From positions 1 to 36,988 of the IMG/VR virus record IMGVR_UViG_3300049595_001059: a stretch of 36,988 nucleotides of DNA. One strand, 5' to 3'. The notes under the pieces are model-generated. The model had not been told where the DNA came from. It ran no database searches and worked only from the letters and a program-made list of their open reading frames with translations. Positions 1-6,645 of this stretch are shown one piece after another. The DNA is from a virus. Position numbers and translations under genes: made by a program. Numbering within the stretch: the first letter of the stretch is position 1; each line of letters begins with the position of its first letter.

Positions 1-127
1 TTGCAGCCAATACAGTCGAAGGTACTGCAAGCGCACTAACATACAAATCGACTACCGTGCCGCCTGTAATCGCTTCGGGATTTGTAGACCCTGTTGAAAT
101 TAGCGTAAAGGTTGCGCCATCGTACTT
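1..127. repeat. Terminal direct repeat (circular join), left copy
   Basis: The first 127 bases are identical to bases 36862-36988. The repeat lies inside one open reading frame that continues in frame across the join. The simplest reading is a circular assembly whose overlap equals an assembler k-mer of 127, rather than a biological terminal repeat. Confidence 0.95.
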
Positions 128-1603
128 ATAAAGCTCCATGTAAAAACTCGGATTGCCACCGCCACTCGAAGCGTTGAAATAGGTTTCAAAGTTCCAATTG
201 CCCGAAGGAATTGCCAAAAGGTTCGGGTCGCCTGCATCCGTTATGAATTGCGCAATGTATCCATTTCCTTGCGCGTTTGTTCGTGTGAAGTTCGTGCCAG
301 CTCCGAGAATCGGCACGCGGCTCATTTGAAAATAAGCATTTCCACCTATCGTGCCCTGACTTATTGACCCGTTGAGATAATAGTTAACCGATGCGCCACC
401 GCCACCACCCAATGGGAAGTTAGCTAAAGAACCATCGCCACGCACGTACTGGCTCACTACTCCGTTTGCCGTTATGTCAACGCTTGGCGTTGTGGTTGAG
501 TTAGGAACGTTAACGCTAAATGCAGGGTTTGTCGGGTTTGGTACTGTTGCTGAAACCGAAGTAACAGTACCGTTTGTAAGCGTTGGAAATGGTGTAGGTG
601 CGCCCGTGCCGTCAAGATAGTCCGAACTTGTTCCCGTTGGCGTATCGAACTTGCCATCGAAGGTATTCCAATCAACAGAGCTTAAATAACCGTCGGTAGA
701 GCCGTTCGCCTGCGTTATGCTTATATCGGGCGTAGCCCCGCCGCTCGACGTTATCGGAGCGCTACCCGTTACCGAGGTTACGCCACCGCCACCGCCGCCG
801 CTAGGTATGTTAACTTCTACAACGCCCGGCGAAGTTAGCGAAGCCGTTACGCCTGCGCCTGTAAAGTTTAGCGTAGCGGTATTAGTACTTACGTTTGTGC
901 CGTCGTCTTTAACGGTTAACGGTGTACCGCCGCCGCCGCCAATAGCCGTTAGCGGGTCTTCAGGTGTACCGTTGCCAATAATGGTAACGCCGTCGACCGC
1001 TACCGAAGTTAAACACGGTTCGCAAGGTTCGAAGTCGGGCAAAGGTATATCGCCCGTAGCGCATGTATCATAACAGCCGTCCTCGTTAAAGGTCGTTACT
1101 ACAACGTCCATTTCGATAGTTACCGAAGCCCATTCAAATTGCGGCGGTAGCTGTTTAATTTCATTAGTATAGCCGTTCGGCGTTACTTCATAATTAACAA
1201 CCCCTAAAGCGGTTTTAAATTGTGGGTCTGTTCCGCTTACTAACTTATAAACCCGCGACGCTATCCAGTCTTGAGCCTCGGCGCTATCGCAGGGCAAATG
1301 GTTTTTGCGAACCACCGCGTAAGCAGTTAACGGGAAGCGCGTTTCGTACATGGTTTTGCAACCCGCGACGCGTAGGCTATCGGTTTTCGTTACCGTTGTT
1401 TTGCCGCGCTTTGCCCAAAATAAAGTCCCTTGTTTAGCGTCGTAATTCGTTACGGGTACGGCTTGACCGTTGCCTATATAATGCACCCACGCCCGCTCGC
1501 TCCCACCGTCGTATAGCTCGCATAAGCCGTAAATCTGGTCGAATATATTACCAACGGCGGCGCGTTGGTTTAGGCGGTCAATAATCGAGGTTAATAGGTT
1601 CAT
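1..1603 (-). CDS. Tail fibre / receptor-binding protein, 5' part (gene crosses the join)
   Basis: The reading frame starts with ATG at 1603, sharing ATGA with the stop of the upstream gene. It runs open to base 1 and continues in frame from 36861 down to the stop at 35864, giving about 866 residues in all. Residues 1 to about 170 look like a virion-anchoring domain. After that come Gly/Thr/Ser-rich stretches with poly-Gly linkers and phage-fibre motifs. A module with SSVDWNTFDGKF followed by a Y(V/L)xGxG turn occurs near residues 300-345; its second half recurs near 383-397 and the whole module near 612-650. The family (long repetitive Bacteroidota fibre proteins) is recognised by style only. 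It is the last large virion gene before the tip and lysis genes, which suits host recognition. No chaperone or peptidase domain was recognised. Confidence 0.8.
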   Translation of the reverse strand, partial: MNLLTSIIDRLNQRAAVGNIFDQIYGLCELYDGGSERAWVHYIGNGQAVPVTNYDAKQGTLFWAKRGKTTVTKTDSLRVAGCKTMYETRFPLTAYAVVRKNHLPCDSAEAQDWIASRVYKLVSGTDPQFKTALGVVNYEVTPNGYTNEIKQLPPQFEWASVTIEMDVVVTTFNEDGCYDTCATGDIPLPDFEPCEPCLTSVAVDGVTIIGNGTPEDPLTAIGGGGGTPLTVKDDGTNVSTNTATLNFTGAGVTASLTSPGVVEVNIPSGGGGGGVTSVTGSAPITSSGGATPDISITQANGSTDGYLSSVDWNTFDGKFDTPTGTSSDYLDGTGAPTPFPTLTNGTVTSVSATVPNPTNPAFSVNVPNSTTTPSVDITANGVVSQYVRGDGSLANFPLGGGGGASVNYYLNGSISQGTIGGNAYFQMSRVPILGAGTNFTRTNAQGNGYIAQFITDAGDPNLLAIPSGNWNFETYFNASSGGGNPSFYMELYKYDGATFTLISTGSTNPEAITGGTVVDLYVSALAVPSTVLAA

Positions 1604-2100
1604 CCGTTTAAACGTTTTTGAATTTCGGCTGCAAGCCTAAAGCTATGGTCTTCTAAAAACCTTTCTTCTTCTTCTTTGGTAGGGCGAAAAATAACGCCGT
1701 ACCCGCTGAACTGAGTGTATTTAGGGTTAACGCTTTTGCCGTATTGTAAGCCCTGCGCCTTATCATATTCGCGGGGGCTTAATTGAATGCCAGCCTCTAA
1801 GCCGTTTTGGTAGGGAGGTTCGGCGTAAAAATTGTTTTCTAAAAAATTAGTAAGCTCTAAGGGGTTCGGGCGGGTTTGTTTTAATTTGGCATAGCCCGGC
1901 GAATAATCGCCCGCGCTAGTTCCCGGCGATTTACGAGCGGGTAATGGTATTTTTTGCCCTGCGGTGTTTTCAAATTTTTCAAATATCCTTTGCCCCATAT
2001 CTAAACGTAAATCACTAACAGCCTCGTAAAGCGGTTTAAAATCGCTAGTAAATTCGCTGTAAATTTCTTCAGTACGCTTTTGAAATTCGGCTACGGTCAT
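1600..2100 (-). CDS. Putative tail-completion or head-tail joining protein
   Basis: A 166-residue soluble protein that I do not recognise with certainty. The N-terminal 45 residues are helical and charged; the middle is rich in Gly/Pro/Ser; the C-terminus is a Glu/Lys-rich helix. It overlaps the preceding gene by ATGA at 2100 and the following fibre gene by ATGA at 1603, so it belongs to the post-capsid operon. Size and place, between a conserved virion protein and the fibre, suit a minor head-tail or tail-completion component. That is inference from context. No membrane segment, signal peptide or catalytic motif is visible. Confidence 0.55.
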   Translation of the reverse strand: MTVAEFQKRTEEIYSEFTSDFKPLYEAVSDLRLDMGQRIFEKFENTAGQKIPLPARKSPGTSAGDYSPGYAKLKQTRPNPLELTNFLENNFYAEPPYQNGLEAGIQLSPREYDKAQGLQYGKSVNPKYTQFSGYGVIFRPTKEEEERFLEDHSFRLAAEIQKRLNG

Positions 2101-3143
2101 GGTAACGCGGTTACGTATTTAATGTTTTTACGGCAATCGAAGCAATGGTTATCGTCGGGCAAGCGCATATTTTCTAGCATCGCTTTTAACTCTAAGTTAT
2201 ATTGTTCGGCTGCAATATCGCGAGCCGCTACAATACCTTCGAACGCTGGGGCGGTTGCAAATATTTTATTACCCTTGTTCAAACTTACGGCGGTGTTAAC
2301 ACGTTGGTTCGGGCTAACGGTTAGCGCATAGTTGTAAATTTCTACCGCCGTAGCGTAAGCCAAAGGCATCGCCATTAAACCGCCTATCGAGCAAAGCCAC
2401 GCCGAACGGTCGCAATTAACGTTATAGTTTAGGCTCATGCCGCTAGTGTACTTTTGGTTTGAAGCGCTTAATACATTCGTACCGTCGGTTGTTAGTTCTA
2501 TTCCAATCGCATCAACAAACGGGCAAATATGCGCCTCGCGAACCTTACCGCCGCAATCATAACAGCTACCTTTTTTTGGTATAAACTTAGGCGTGTTTTG
2601 CGTCATTTCGTAAACTATTGCTAAATCAAGTTTACGCCTACCCGCTGCGAACTCCTTACCTATAAACTGCTCAATACCGCCCGTGCCGTAGGTAAACGAA
2701 TAAGCGACGGTTAAGGTAGTCATATCGAAAACGTAAACAGGAATATTCGTATTCGTGCTATTAAGCCCTATTAATATATCGCTTATATACAGTTTTAAAA
2801 ACGAAAGGTTATTAGGGTTTATCGTTAATCGAATACCGCCATAACGCCCAGCGCCTAAAGCCGTTTGAACGTTCGAATAATCGGTTAATACTTGACCTAC
2901 CCTTTTATTTTCAATTACGGTATCAGCTTTCATCGCAGGGCTTAAACGCGTTAATACGTCGCCGCTTAACTTGCGCCACGCGAACGCCCTTTTGTCTTCG
3001 AATAGCTCAACGCCGTTGTTATATTGGTCGGTTATTAGTTGCCCTAGCAACGTCGTATTAATGCCTAAACTATCAATATATAAGCCCGTCGTTGGTTCGG
3101 GTAGGCTGCATTCGTGTAAACCTAGTAATTTATTAAAACACAT
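2097..3143 (-). CDS. Conserved virion protein with paired cysteines
   Basis: A 348-residue protein encoded immediately after the capsid gene and its terminator. The N-terminus carries the signature PEPTTGLYIDSLGI, which I recall from hypothetical structural proteins of Bacteroidota phages. A possible metal-binding or disulfide site is formed by CYDCGG followed by a third and fourth Cys within about 10 residues (around 194-210), with another CFDC near the C-terminus. It is probably a structural protein made in quantity. A TATCTTTG promoter box ends 14 nt before the ATG, so the 5' untranslated region would be about 10 nt. No membrane segment is seen. The exact role is unknown. Confidence 0.65.
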   Translation of the reverse strand: MCFNKLLGLHECSLPEPTTGLYIDSLGINTTLLGQLITDQYNNGVELFEDKRAFAWRKLSGDVLTRLSPAMKADTVIENKRVGQVLTDYSNVQTALGAGRYGGIRLTINPNNLSFLKLYISDILIGLNSTNTNIPVYVFDMTTLTVAYSFTYGTGGIEQFIGKEFAAGRRKLDLAIVYEMTQNTPKFIPKKGSCYDCGGKVREAHICPFVDAIGIELTTDGTNVLSASNQKYTSGMSLNYNVNCDRSAWLCSIGGLMAMPLAYATAVEIYNYALTVSPNQRVNTAVSLNKGNKIFATAPAFEGIVAARDIAAEQYNLELKAMLENMRLPDDNHCFDCRKNIKYVTALP

Positions 3144-3157
3144 GTTTAACGTTTTTA

Positions 3158-3165
3158 CAAAGATA
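3158..3165 (-). promoter_or_regulatory. Late-type -7 promoter box TATCTTTG
   Basis: On the minus strand TATCTTTG is followed by TAAAAAC and then the ATG of the 348-residue virion gene. It matches the Bacteroidota -7 consensus TAnnTTTG. No TTTG -33 element stands at 19-21 nt; that position falls in the capsid terminator stem. The box abuts the terminator U-run, so one transcript ends where the next begins. Confidence 0.6.
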
Positions 3166-3191
3166 AAAAAAAGGGCGGTTATTTACCGCCC
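3165..3191 (-). terminator. Rho-independent terminator after the major capsid gene
   Basis: On the minus strand a 7-bp stem, GGGCGGT / ACCGCCC (3191-3185 and 3179-3173), with a 5-nt loop is followed by eight U. It lies 28 bp past the capsid stop codon and makes the capsid mRNA a single-gene transcript. Confidence 0.85.
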
Positions 3192-3218
3192 CTCGAATTA
3201 CGTCTTTTAAGCCACCGA

Positions 3219-4262
3219 TTAAGGGTTAACAATAGTAACGCAGTTAACATAGTTAACGCCGCTGTATTTGTCTGAAGCCTCGTAAATATCGGTAGGTAAC
3301 GTTACTACTTTGCCCGTTGTAGTTAATACAATCGACAAATTACCGCAGTCGTCCTTCATCGTTAAATCGCAAGGTACGCCCGCAGGGGTGAACACTAGCG
3401 TTTTAGAATAATTAGAACCAGCTACGGGAGTAATGCCAGCGTTCCATTCAGCTAGGTTAAACGATAACCATTGAATAGCGCCCGCCGTTGTTACCAACGC
3501 TTTAAGCTGTGAGCCTTGCGCCGCTGCTAAACGAGCATCGTAAGCAAAGCCGAAGCCGTTTTGCTGTGAAATAGCTAGTAAATCAATACCGTATTGCGTG
3601 CAGCATCCAGCCTGTACGGCGTTTGCGTAACGTTGCATAGCTGCACCGCCAAACGCTACGGGAGCGCCCGGGTAGTTAGCCATGCGGGTAGCTTGTAAAA
3701 TATCCGCAAGGGCGAAAGGGTTTAATTCGCTATCGGTTAGCTCGGTTGCGATTTGCAAACAATCGCTAGAAACGGTATAGAACCCTGTTACATCAGTACC
3801 CCATTTACCTGTGTCGGCTACGGCTTGCGTTGCGGCTACGCTCGCTACTTTGCGGTCGAGTACATCCATTAAACGCATAACGCTTTCGAGTACGTAACGG
3901 CTATTTTCCTGACAATGGCGGGCAATATCAGCGGCGTTAATAAGCTGTGAAGCGGTGTAAGTGTCGGTTGTATCTACGGTGTAGGTAGTGGTGCTATCGC
4001 CGTAAGTGTTAGTTGAGGTACATGTTAGAATATCCGCGGCCTCTTCTACTTCGGTTTCGGGTAGGCGCTGTATCCAACGAGCTTGTACGGTTTTTAATTT
4101 TCCACCTCCGGGGCTTACCTCGGTGCGGATTAGTTTTGCGTTTTCAGGCGATAAAAGAAACTCCAAAAACGGGAGCTGTTCTCTTTGCCCTACTTCTATA
4201 AATAGCTCCGAAAGGCTCATTTGCACGTTCGGGCATTCGGATAAAATGCGAGAAATTGACAT
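3219..4262 (-). CDS. Putative major capsid protein
   Basis: A 347-residue protein two genes downstream of the scaffold-like protein and after portal and MuF, the usual place for a major capsid protein. It has an N-terminal helical region (MSLSELFIEVGQREQLPFLE), a central helix-rich segment around 115-150, and a beta-rich C-terminus with several Cys, which suits an HK97-type fold but does not prove it. The transcription layout supports abundant expression: a leader with a CAA-rich, unstructured end, no other long gene in the unit, and a strong terminator right after. No protease gene is evident upstream, so maturation by cleavage is not predicted. The leader has two weak -7 candidates, TAGTTCGC and GGCATTTG. 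The alternative is another abundant virion protein. Confidence 0.75.
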   Translation of the reverse strand: MSISRILSECPNVQMSLSELFIEVGQREQLPFLEFLLSPENAKLIRTEVSPGGGKLKTVQARWIQRLPETEVEEAADILTCTSTNTYGDSTTTYTVDTTDTYTASQLINAADIARHCQENSRYVLESVMRLMDVLDRKVASVAATQAVADTGKWGTDVTGFYTVSSDCLQIATELTDSELNPFALADILQATRMANYPGAPVAFGGAAMQRYANAVQAGCCTQYGIDLLAISQQNGFGFAYDARLAAAQGSQLKALVTTAGAIQWLSFNLAEWNAGITPVAGSNYSKTLVFTPAGVPCDLTMKDDCGNLSIVLTTTGKVVTLPTDIYEASDKYSGVNYVNCVTIVNP

Positions 4263-4264
4263 GG

Positions 4265-4330
4265 TTAAAATGTAGTTGTTGTTGTAGGTTCGTGTTTATT
4301 AGGCTGAACCCTTGCGCCTACAAATGCCAT
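4265..4330 (-). CDS. Possible 21-residue leader ORF upstream of the capsid gene
   Basis: An ATG at 4330 opens a 21-residue frame ending in TAA two bases before the capsid ATG. It ends with five Thr codons in the CAA-rich leader. It may be a chance frame or a coupling peptide, and its ATG overlaps a weak promoter candidate. Low confidence. Confidence 0.2.
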   Translation of the reverse strand: MAFVGARVQPNKHEPTTTTTF

Positions 4331-4377
4331 AAAGTTGGCGAACTACACTAAAGAGCGCAACAAATTTAAGAAATATT

Positions 4378-4407
4378 TTTGTAATTCAAAAAAGCGTTTT
4401 ATATTTG
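4378..4407 (+). promoter_or_regulatory. Bacteroidota-type promoter for a plus-strand RNA
   Basis: TTTG at 4378-4381 and TATATTTG at 4400-4407 are separated by 18 nt, a good match to the TTTG / TAnnTTTG consensus. It diverges from the capsid gene. Transcription is expected to begin near 4413. Confidence 0.65.
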
Positions 4408-4412
4408 AAGCC

Positions 4413-4507
4413 GAAACAATCGAGCGGTTGGTTCGTTATAAACGATATTGATACCTTTAACGGTTTCCAATAACCCGAACAGCCCGCTCGCAGTTTCGGG
4501 TTTTTTT
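4413..4507 (+). ncRNA. Candidate pseudoknotted small RNA of about 95 nt
   Basis: A promoter-like pair upstream and a terminator downstream delimit a plus-strand RNA with no credible coding frame. Three structural parts are visible. CGAGCGG at 4421-4427 is complementary over 7 nt to CCGCTCG at 4484-4490. A small hairpin, TCGTT-ATA-AACGA, lies at 4433-4445. The terminator hairpin has arms 4472-4479 and 4495-4502. Because 4484-4490 lies in the terminator loop, the 5' segment and the loop form a pseudoknot or an alternative to the terminator. I recognise no known RNA family. It does not overlap the capsid transcript, so it is not a cis-antisense of it. Confidence 0.6.
4472..4507 (+). terminator. 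Rho-independent terminator of the plus-strand RNA
   Basis: AACCCGAA (4472-4479) pairs with TTCGGGTT (4495-4502) around a 15-nt loop, followed by a T-run ending at 4507. It is oriented into the stretch 4508-4904. Confidence 0.85.
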
Positions 4508-4904
4508 ATGCCTAATCGGGTTGAGCTATTGCCCGAATAAGTCGAAGCGGTTTAACCAAAGGCTTAATGCAGTTACGAGCAAAGTAGGTTTTACATCAAT
4601 TCAAATACTTTTAAATCTATTGCCACGGGCTGCAAAACACCTTCCCGAATAGAGCCAAACAGCGAACGAGCGATGCTCAATGAGAATGTTTTGGTAAGGG
4701 GTGTTTACAATTCTTACTTGGGGGTTGGGGGTTGTAAACACCTTTTGCTTACCCCCAGCTCACTCACTCAAACTCATAAGAATATACTATGTTTCGAAAA
4801 GCTAACAAACCGATTAAAGCGCAGCCCAAAAAAAAGAAACGAGTTAAAACAAGTTTACAGGATAGCACCTTTAAACATTGGCAATCTATAAGGCTCGATA
4901 AATA
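4508..4904. other. Stretch without a convincing gene, bounded by inward-facing terminators
   Basis: About 400 bp with no convincing conserved gene. A plus-strand terminator ends at 4507 and a minus-strand terminator ends at 4904, so transcription from both sides stops at its borders. It contains a short hairpin, GAGC-GAT-GCTC, around 4668-4680, the large G-rich inverted repeat at 4693-4757, and a weak basic ORF at 4789-4905. The arrangement is what a cis-acting DNA site (origin, packaging or resolution site) would need. That function is inferred, not shown. Confidence 0.5.
4693..4757. repeat. Long inverted repeat with G-rich loop and loop-flank pairing
   Basis: GGTGTTTACAA (4700-4710) is the exact reverse complement of TTGTAAACACC (4732-4742). 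An outer pair, GGTAAG (4693-4698) with CTTACC (4748-4753), can extend the stem. The 21-nt loop holds two runs of five G separated by TT. Loop bases TGGGGGT (4719-4725) are also complementary to ACCCCCA (4751-4757), an alternative or knotted pairing. The element could act as DNA (cruciform, G-rich protein site) or as RNA. Confidence 0.75.
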
Positions 4905-4905
4905 A
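4789..4905 (+). CDS. Possible 38-residue very basic protein
   Basis: A plus-strand frame from ATG 4789 to TAA 4903-4905 encodes 38 residues with a lysine-rich centre (PKKKKRVK). It is one of very few plausible plus-strand frames, but no clear promoter stands before it, and its stop codon abuts the A-run that serves the minus-strand terminator. It could be a DNA-binding peptide or chance. Confidence 0.3.
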   Translation: MFRKANKPIKAQPKKKKRVKTSLQDSTFKHWQSIRLDK

Positions 4906-4927
4906 AAAAAGCGGGTACGAAACCCGC
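4904..4927 (-). terminator. Rho-independent terminator, minus strand
   Basis: GCGGGT / ACCCGC stem (arms 4927-4922 and 4916-4911) with a 5-nt loop, then seven U (4910-4904). It ends transcription coming from the scaffold genes and from the promoter at 4968-4999. Confidence 0.85.
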
Positions 4928-4963
4928 CTCTTAACTCAAAATCCCTAAGAGTATGAATACGAC
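4904..4963 (-). ncRNA. Candidate 60-nt minus-strand small RNA
   Basis: A near-perfect promoter (4968-4999) is followed about 60 nt later by a strong terminator, with no reading frame worth reporting between. The product would be a short RNA with one 3' hairpin. Alternatively the promoter is a relic and the terminator serves only the upstream operon. Confidence 0.45.
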
Positions 4964-4967
4964 CTTA

Positions 4968-4999
4968 CAAAGATATTAAGGCAATTCGATTTTTCCAAA
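4968..4999 (-). promoter_or_regulatory. Consensus Bacteroidota promoter (TTTG-N20-TATCTTTG)
   Basis: TTTG at 4999-4996, a 20-nt spacer and TATCTTTG at 4975-4968, followed by TAAGG. Both boxes and the spacing fit the Bacteroidota consensus. It lies at the 3' end of the 90-residue gene and points at the terminator at 4927-4904. Confidence 0.7.
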
Positions 5000-5248
5000 A
5001 AAAGGTTTTTCGCTTACTGAGCGCTTACCCTCGCAGCTCCATAGTTGACGCGCCCACCAATTAGCCGAACCGCGCGGGGCGGGTATGCCAGCGCTACGGG
5101 CGCAGTAAGAGTTACCCGCATCCGTACCGGGCTTAATCCTAAAGCCCGACGCCCCGAAGTGAATTTCGTTACCGTCGTTATCCACGGCTTTATACTTTTT
5201 ACCTTCGCGGTCTGAAGCCGTTACATTAAAACCCTCATACGTTGGCAT
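4976..5248 (-). CDS. Hypothetical 90-residue protein with CARS and WxC motifs
   Basis: A small soluble protein with a beta-rich N-terminus, a GNSYCARSAGIP motif (about residues 46-57) and NWWARQLWSCEGK (about 63-75). I recall similar Cys/Trp signatures in small phage proteins but cannot name the family. It overlaps the 49-residue gene upstream by 14 bp and is the last gene before the terminator at 4927-4904, so it belongs to the scaffold operon rather than the capsid unit. The two Cys might form a disulfide or bind metal with other residues. Confidence 0.6.
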   Translation of the reverse strand: MPTYEGFNVTASDREGKKYKAVDNDGNEIHFGASGFRIKPGTDAGNSYCARSAGIPAPRGSANWWARQLWSCEGKRSVSEKPFFGKIELP

Positions 5249-5384
5249 ACATAGTTTTTTTAGCGTGTTTTAAAATAACCTCTATTGCATGCCCTAGCTC
5301 TACTGGGTTTACCATTTCGCTTTCAATACCCCTGCGCCAATTATTATGCAGCTCTAAAATATGAATAGCTTTACGTAGGCTCAT
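5235..5384 (-). CDS. Small conserved phage protein of 49 residues
   Basis: ATG at 5384 shares ATGA with the scaffold stop; the frame ends in TGA at 5235. The product, with HILELHNNWRRGIES and VNPVELGHAIEVIL, resembles a widespread short phage protein (helix, NxWRRG, then a helix with GxAI), a pattern I recall from several phage genomes without a firm function. Start-stop coupling on the upstream side makes it a credible gene. It is predicted all-helical and soluble. Confidence 0.65.
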   Translation of the reverse strand: MSLRKAIHILELHNNWRRGIESEMVNPVELGHAIEVILKHAKKTMYANV

Positions 5385-6202
5385 TTGGCGAAAAATCTAG
5401 GGTTAACGCCTTTAACTTTTTTATCCGCCGCTGTTTCTAGTTGCGGTATAATAGCGCCGGGGCGTGGCATCGGTTTTCCCGCTTGTGGGTTCTTTTGAAT
5501 AATACCCGCCTCGGTAGCCTCCTTTAATAACACGTCCGAAAGGTTTAGGAACGTACCCGCCTTTTCTTTTGATTTAAGGCGTTCGCCGCTCTTTTTATCC
5601 TTAACAACAAAGTTACCGTCGTCCTCTATATCGAGCTGGTATTTATCGCTTATAGCGCTTTTAAAGCCGCGTATCGTTAATTCATTCGCCGAGGGGTCTA
5701 ACTTCAACGCCGCTAGTTCACGCTCAAAGGTTGAGTTAATTTTAGCGTTGCGCTGGTCTTCGGTTACTTTGATTTTAAATTGTTCAAATTGATTTATGGC
5801 GTCTTGACGTGCGGTGTCCACTTCGGTTACTTTGCGCTCCAACGTTTTATATTTTTTCTCCCACTCTTTAACCAGTTCTTCGCTACCCGACGCCGTTGCG
5901 CGTTGCTCCCATTCGCTTATTTTCTTTTCATATTCAGCACGCGCGCGGTCTGAGGCGCTGCGTATAACGTCTTCAACCTTTTTATCTTTAAAATCGTCCT
6001 CGCTTAATGTAACACCAAACGGCTCAAATGCCTTGCGCGTAACGTTGGCTATTGTTCCCGTTAGCTTACCAATTTTGCCGCTTAGTTCTTTAGACTCGAC
6101 GTATGTTTGTTCAAACTTTTCCTTTGCCGCTTCTAGGTTTTCGGCTTCGTTTAGGTTTAGAAATTGTAGAAGCTCCAGCGCTTCCTTTTCGTTCAATGGC
6201 AT
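5381..6202 (-). CDS. Putative scaffolding protein
   Basis: A 273-residue, highly charged, mainly helical protein. A long coiled coil spans about residues 85-170, with a smaller folded segment near 170-215 and a Pro/Lys-rich C-terminus ending in NPRFFAK. Composition, length and position between MuF and the major capsid protein fit phage scaffold proteins of the GP20-like type, which bind inside the procapsid through a basic C-terminus and leave before packaging. Its start lies within a possible overlapping gene at 6111-6314. No protease domain is fused to it. Confidence 0.7.
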   Translation of the reverse strand: MPLNEKEALELLQFLNLNEAENLEAAKEKFEQTYVESKELSGKIGKLTGTIANVTRKAFEPFGVTLSEDDFKDKKVEDVIRSASDRARAEYEKKISEWEQRATASGSEELVKEWEKKYKTLERKVTEVDTARQDAINQFEQFKIKVTEDQRNAKINSTFERELAALKLDPSANELTIRGFKSAISDKYQLDIEDDGNFVVKDKKSGERLKSKEKAGTFLNLSDVLLKEATEAGIIQKNPQAGKPMPRPGAIIPQLETAADKKVKGVNPRFFAK

Positions 6203-6314
6203 ATATTAAATTTATAGGTTTTAATTCCAAAGGTCGCCCGCCGCGCTTAACTAATAACGCCGCTAGTATTCCCGTAGCGTGTTTAATATCGCCGTTCGGC
6301 ATAACGTAAAACAT
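6111..6314 (-). CDS. Possible 67-residue protein overlapping the scaffold start
   Basis: The first 37 residues lie upstream of the scaffold gene and look like protein (MPNGDIKHATGILAALLV). The last 30, basic and Ser/Arg-rich, are in another frame over 92 bp of the scaffold gene. A good minus-strand promoter (6319-6350) stands immediately before it. It may be a small head-related protein, or the start of the transcript may simply contain this frame. Confidence 0.45.
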   Translation of the reverse strand: MFYVMPNGDIKHATGILAALLVKRGGRPLELKPINLIYAIERKGSAGASTISKPKRSRKPRSGKGKV

Positions 6315-6318
6315 AGCG

Positions 6319-6350
6319 CTAAATTAGTGTATTACGGTTTCAAAAGCAAA
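6319..6350 (-). promoter_or_regulatory. Promoter for the scaffold unit (TTTG-N20-TAATTTAG)
   Basis: TTTG at 6350-6347, 20 nt, then TAATTTAG at 6326-6319. The -7 box ends 4 nt before the ATG at 6314, so the transcript would be leaderless or nearly so. It diverges from the plus-strand promoter at 6415-6444. Confidence 0.55.
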
Positions 6351-6414
6351 TTAAATTTATTGGCTACGTTTTCAGTCGATTATAATTTTTTTTGTATTTA
6401 TTTTTGTTTTCGTG

Positions 6415-6444
6415 TTGCGTATTCAAATAATAGTTGTAATTTAG
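6415..6444 (+). promoter_or_regulatory. Plus-strand promoter of the moron-like gene
   Basis: TTG at 6415-6417, 19 nt, then TAATTTAG at 6437-6444. From the TTG to the ATG at 6473 the 61-nt segment aligns without gaps to the segment before the gene at 24996-25190, with roughly three quarters of positions identical. That includes an identical TTGCGTATTC and the shared leader core AAACATTTAAACA. Confidence 0.65.
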
Positions 6445-6472
6445 CTGCATCAAACATTTAAACATTTACACG

Positions 6473-6640
6473 ATGAAAACTGAAACACAAAAAATTGAAA
6501 CCTTAGAAGAAATTTTAAACAGCTTAGAGTTTAACGAATTATTTAATATAGAAGCTGAAGAAAAAGAAATAAAAGAATGCGGCTGGAATTACAAAGAATT
6601 AAATAGCTTTGGTAAGCAATTAGCCAAAAAAATTAAATAA
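6473..6640 (+). CDS. Moron-like 55-residue acidic/helical protein
   Basis: A plus-strand gene amid the minus-strand head operon. It encodes 55 residues rich in Glu, Lys, Asn and Leu, predicted as two or three helices (TLEEILNSLEFNELFN; then a Glu/Lys-rich run; then CGWNYKELNS). It has its own promoter and a bidirectional terminator just past the stop, and its base composition is AT-rich with only two CpG in 168 bp, unlike the flanking genes. That is the hallmark of a moron, an independently expressed accessory gene. I do not recognise the family. Anti-defence or host-modifying roles are possible but not supported by any motif. Confidence 0.7.
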   Translation: MKTETQKIETLEEILNSLEFNELFNIEAEEKEIKECGWNYKELNSFGKQLAKKIK

Positions 6641-6645
6641 AAGAT

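Noticed and set aside
1-127. True biological direct terminal repeats
   Set aside because: 127 bp equals an assembler k-mer, and the repeat lies in the middle of a gene; a circular assembly is the simpler reading. Read coverage would decide.
717-1073. Plus-strand 118-residue ORF rich in Pro and Val
   Set aside because: It lies opposite the tail-fibre gene; proline runs mirror glycine codons (GGT/GGC) of the real gene.
4673-4891. Plus-strand 72-residue ORF across the G-rich inverted repeat
   Set aside because: It passes through both arms and the G5 runs, has no family features and no promoter; the sequence is better explained as a structured site.
5814-6209. Plus-strand 131-residue ORF
   Set aside because: Antisense of the scaffold gene; serine-rich shadow without promoter.
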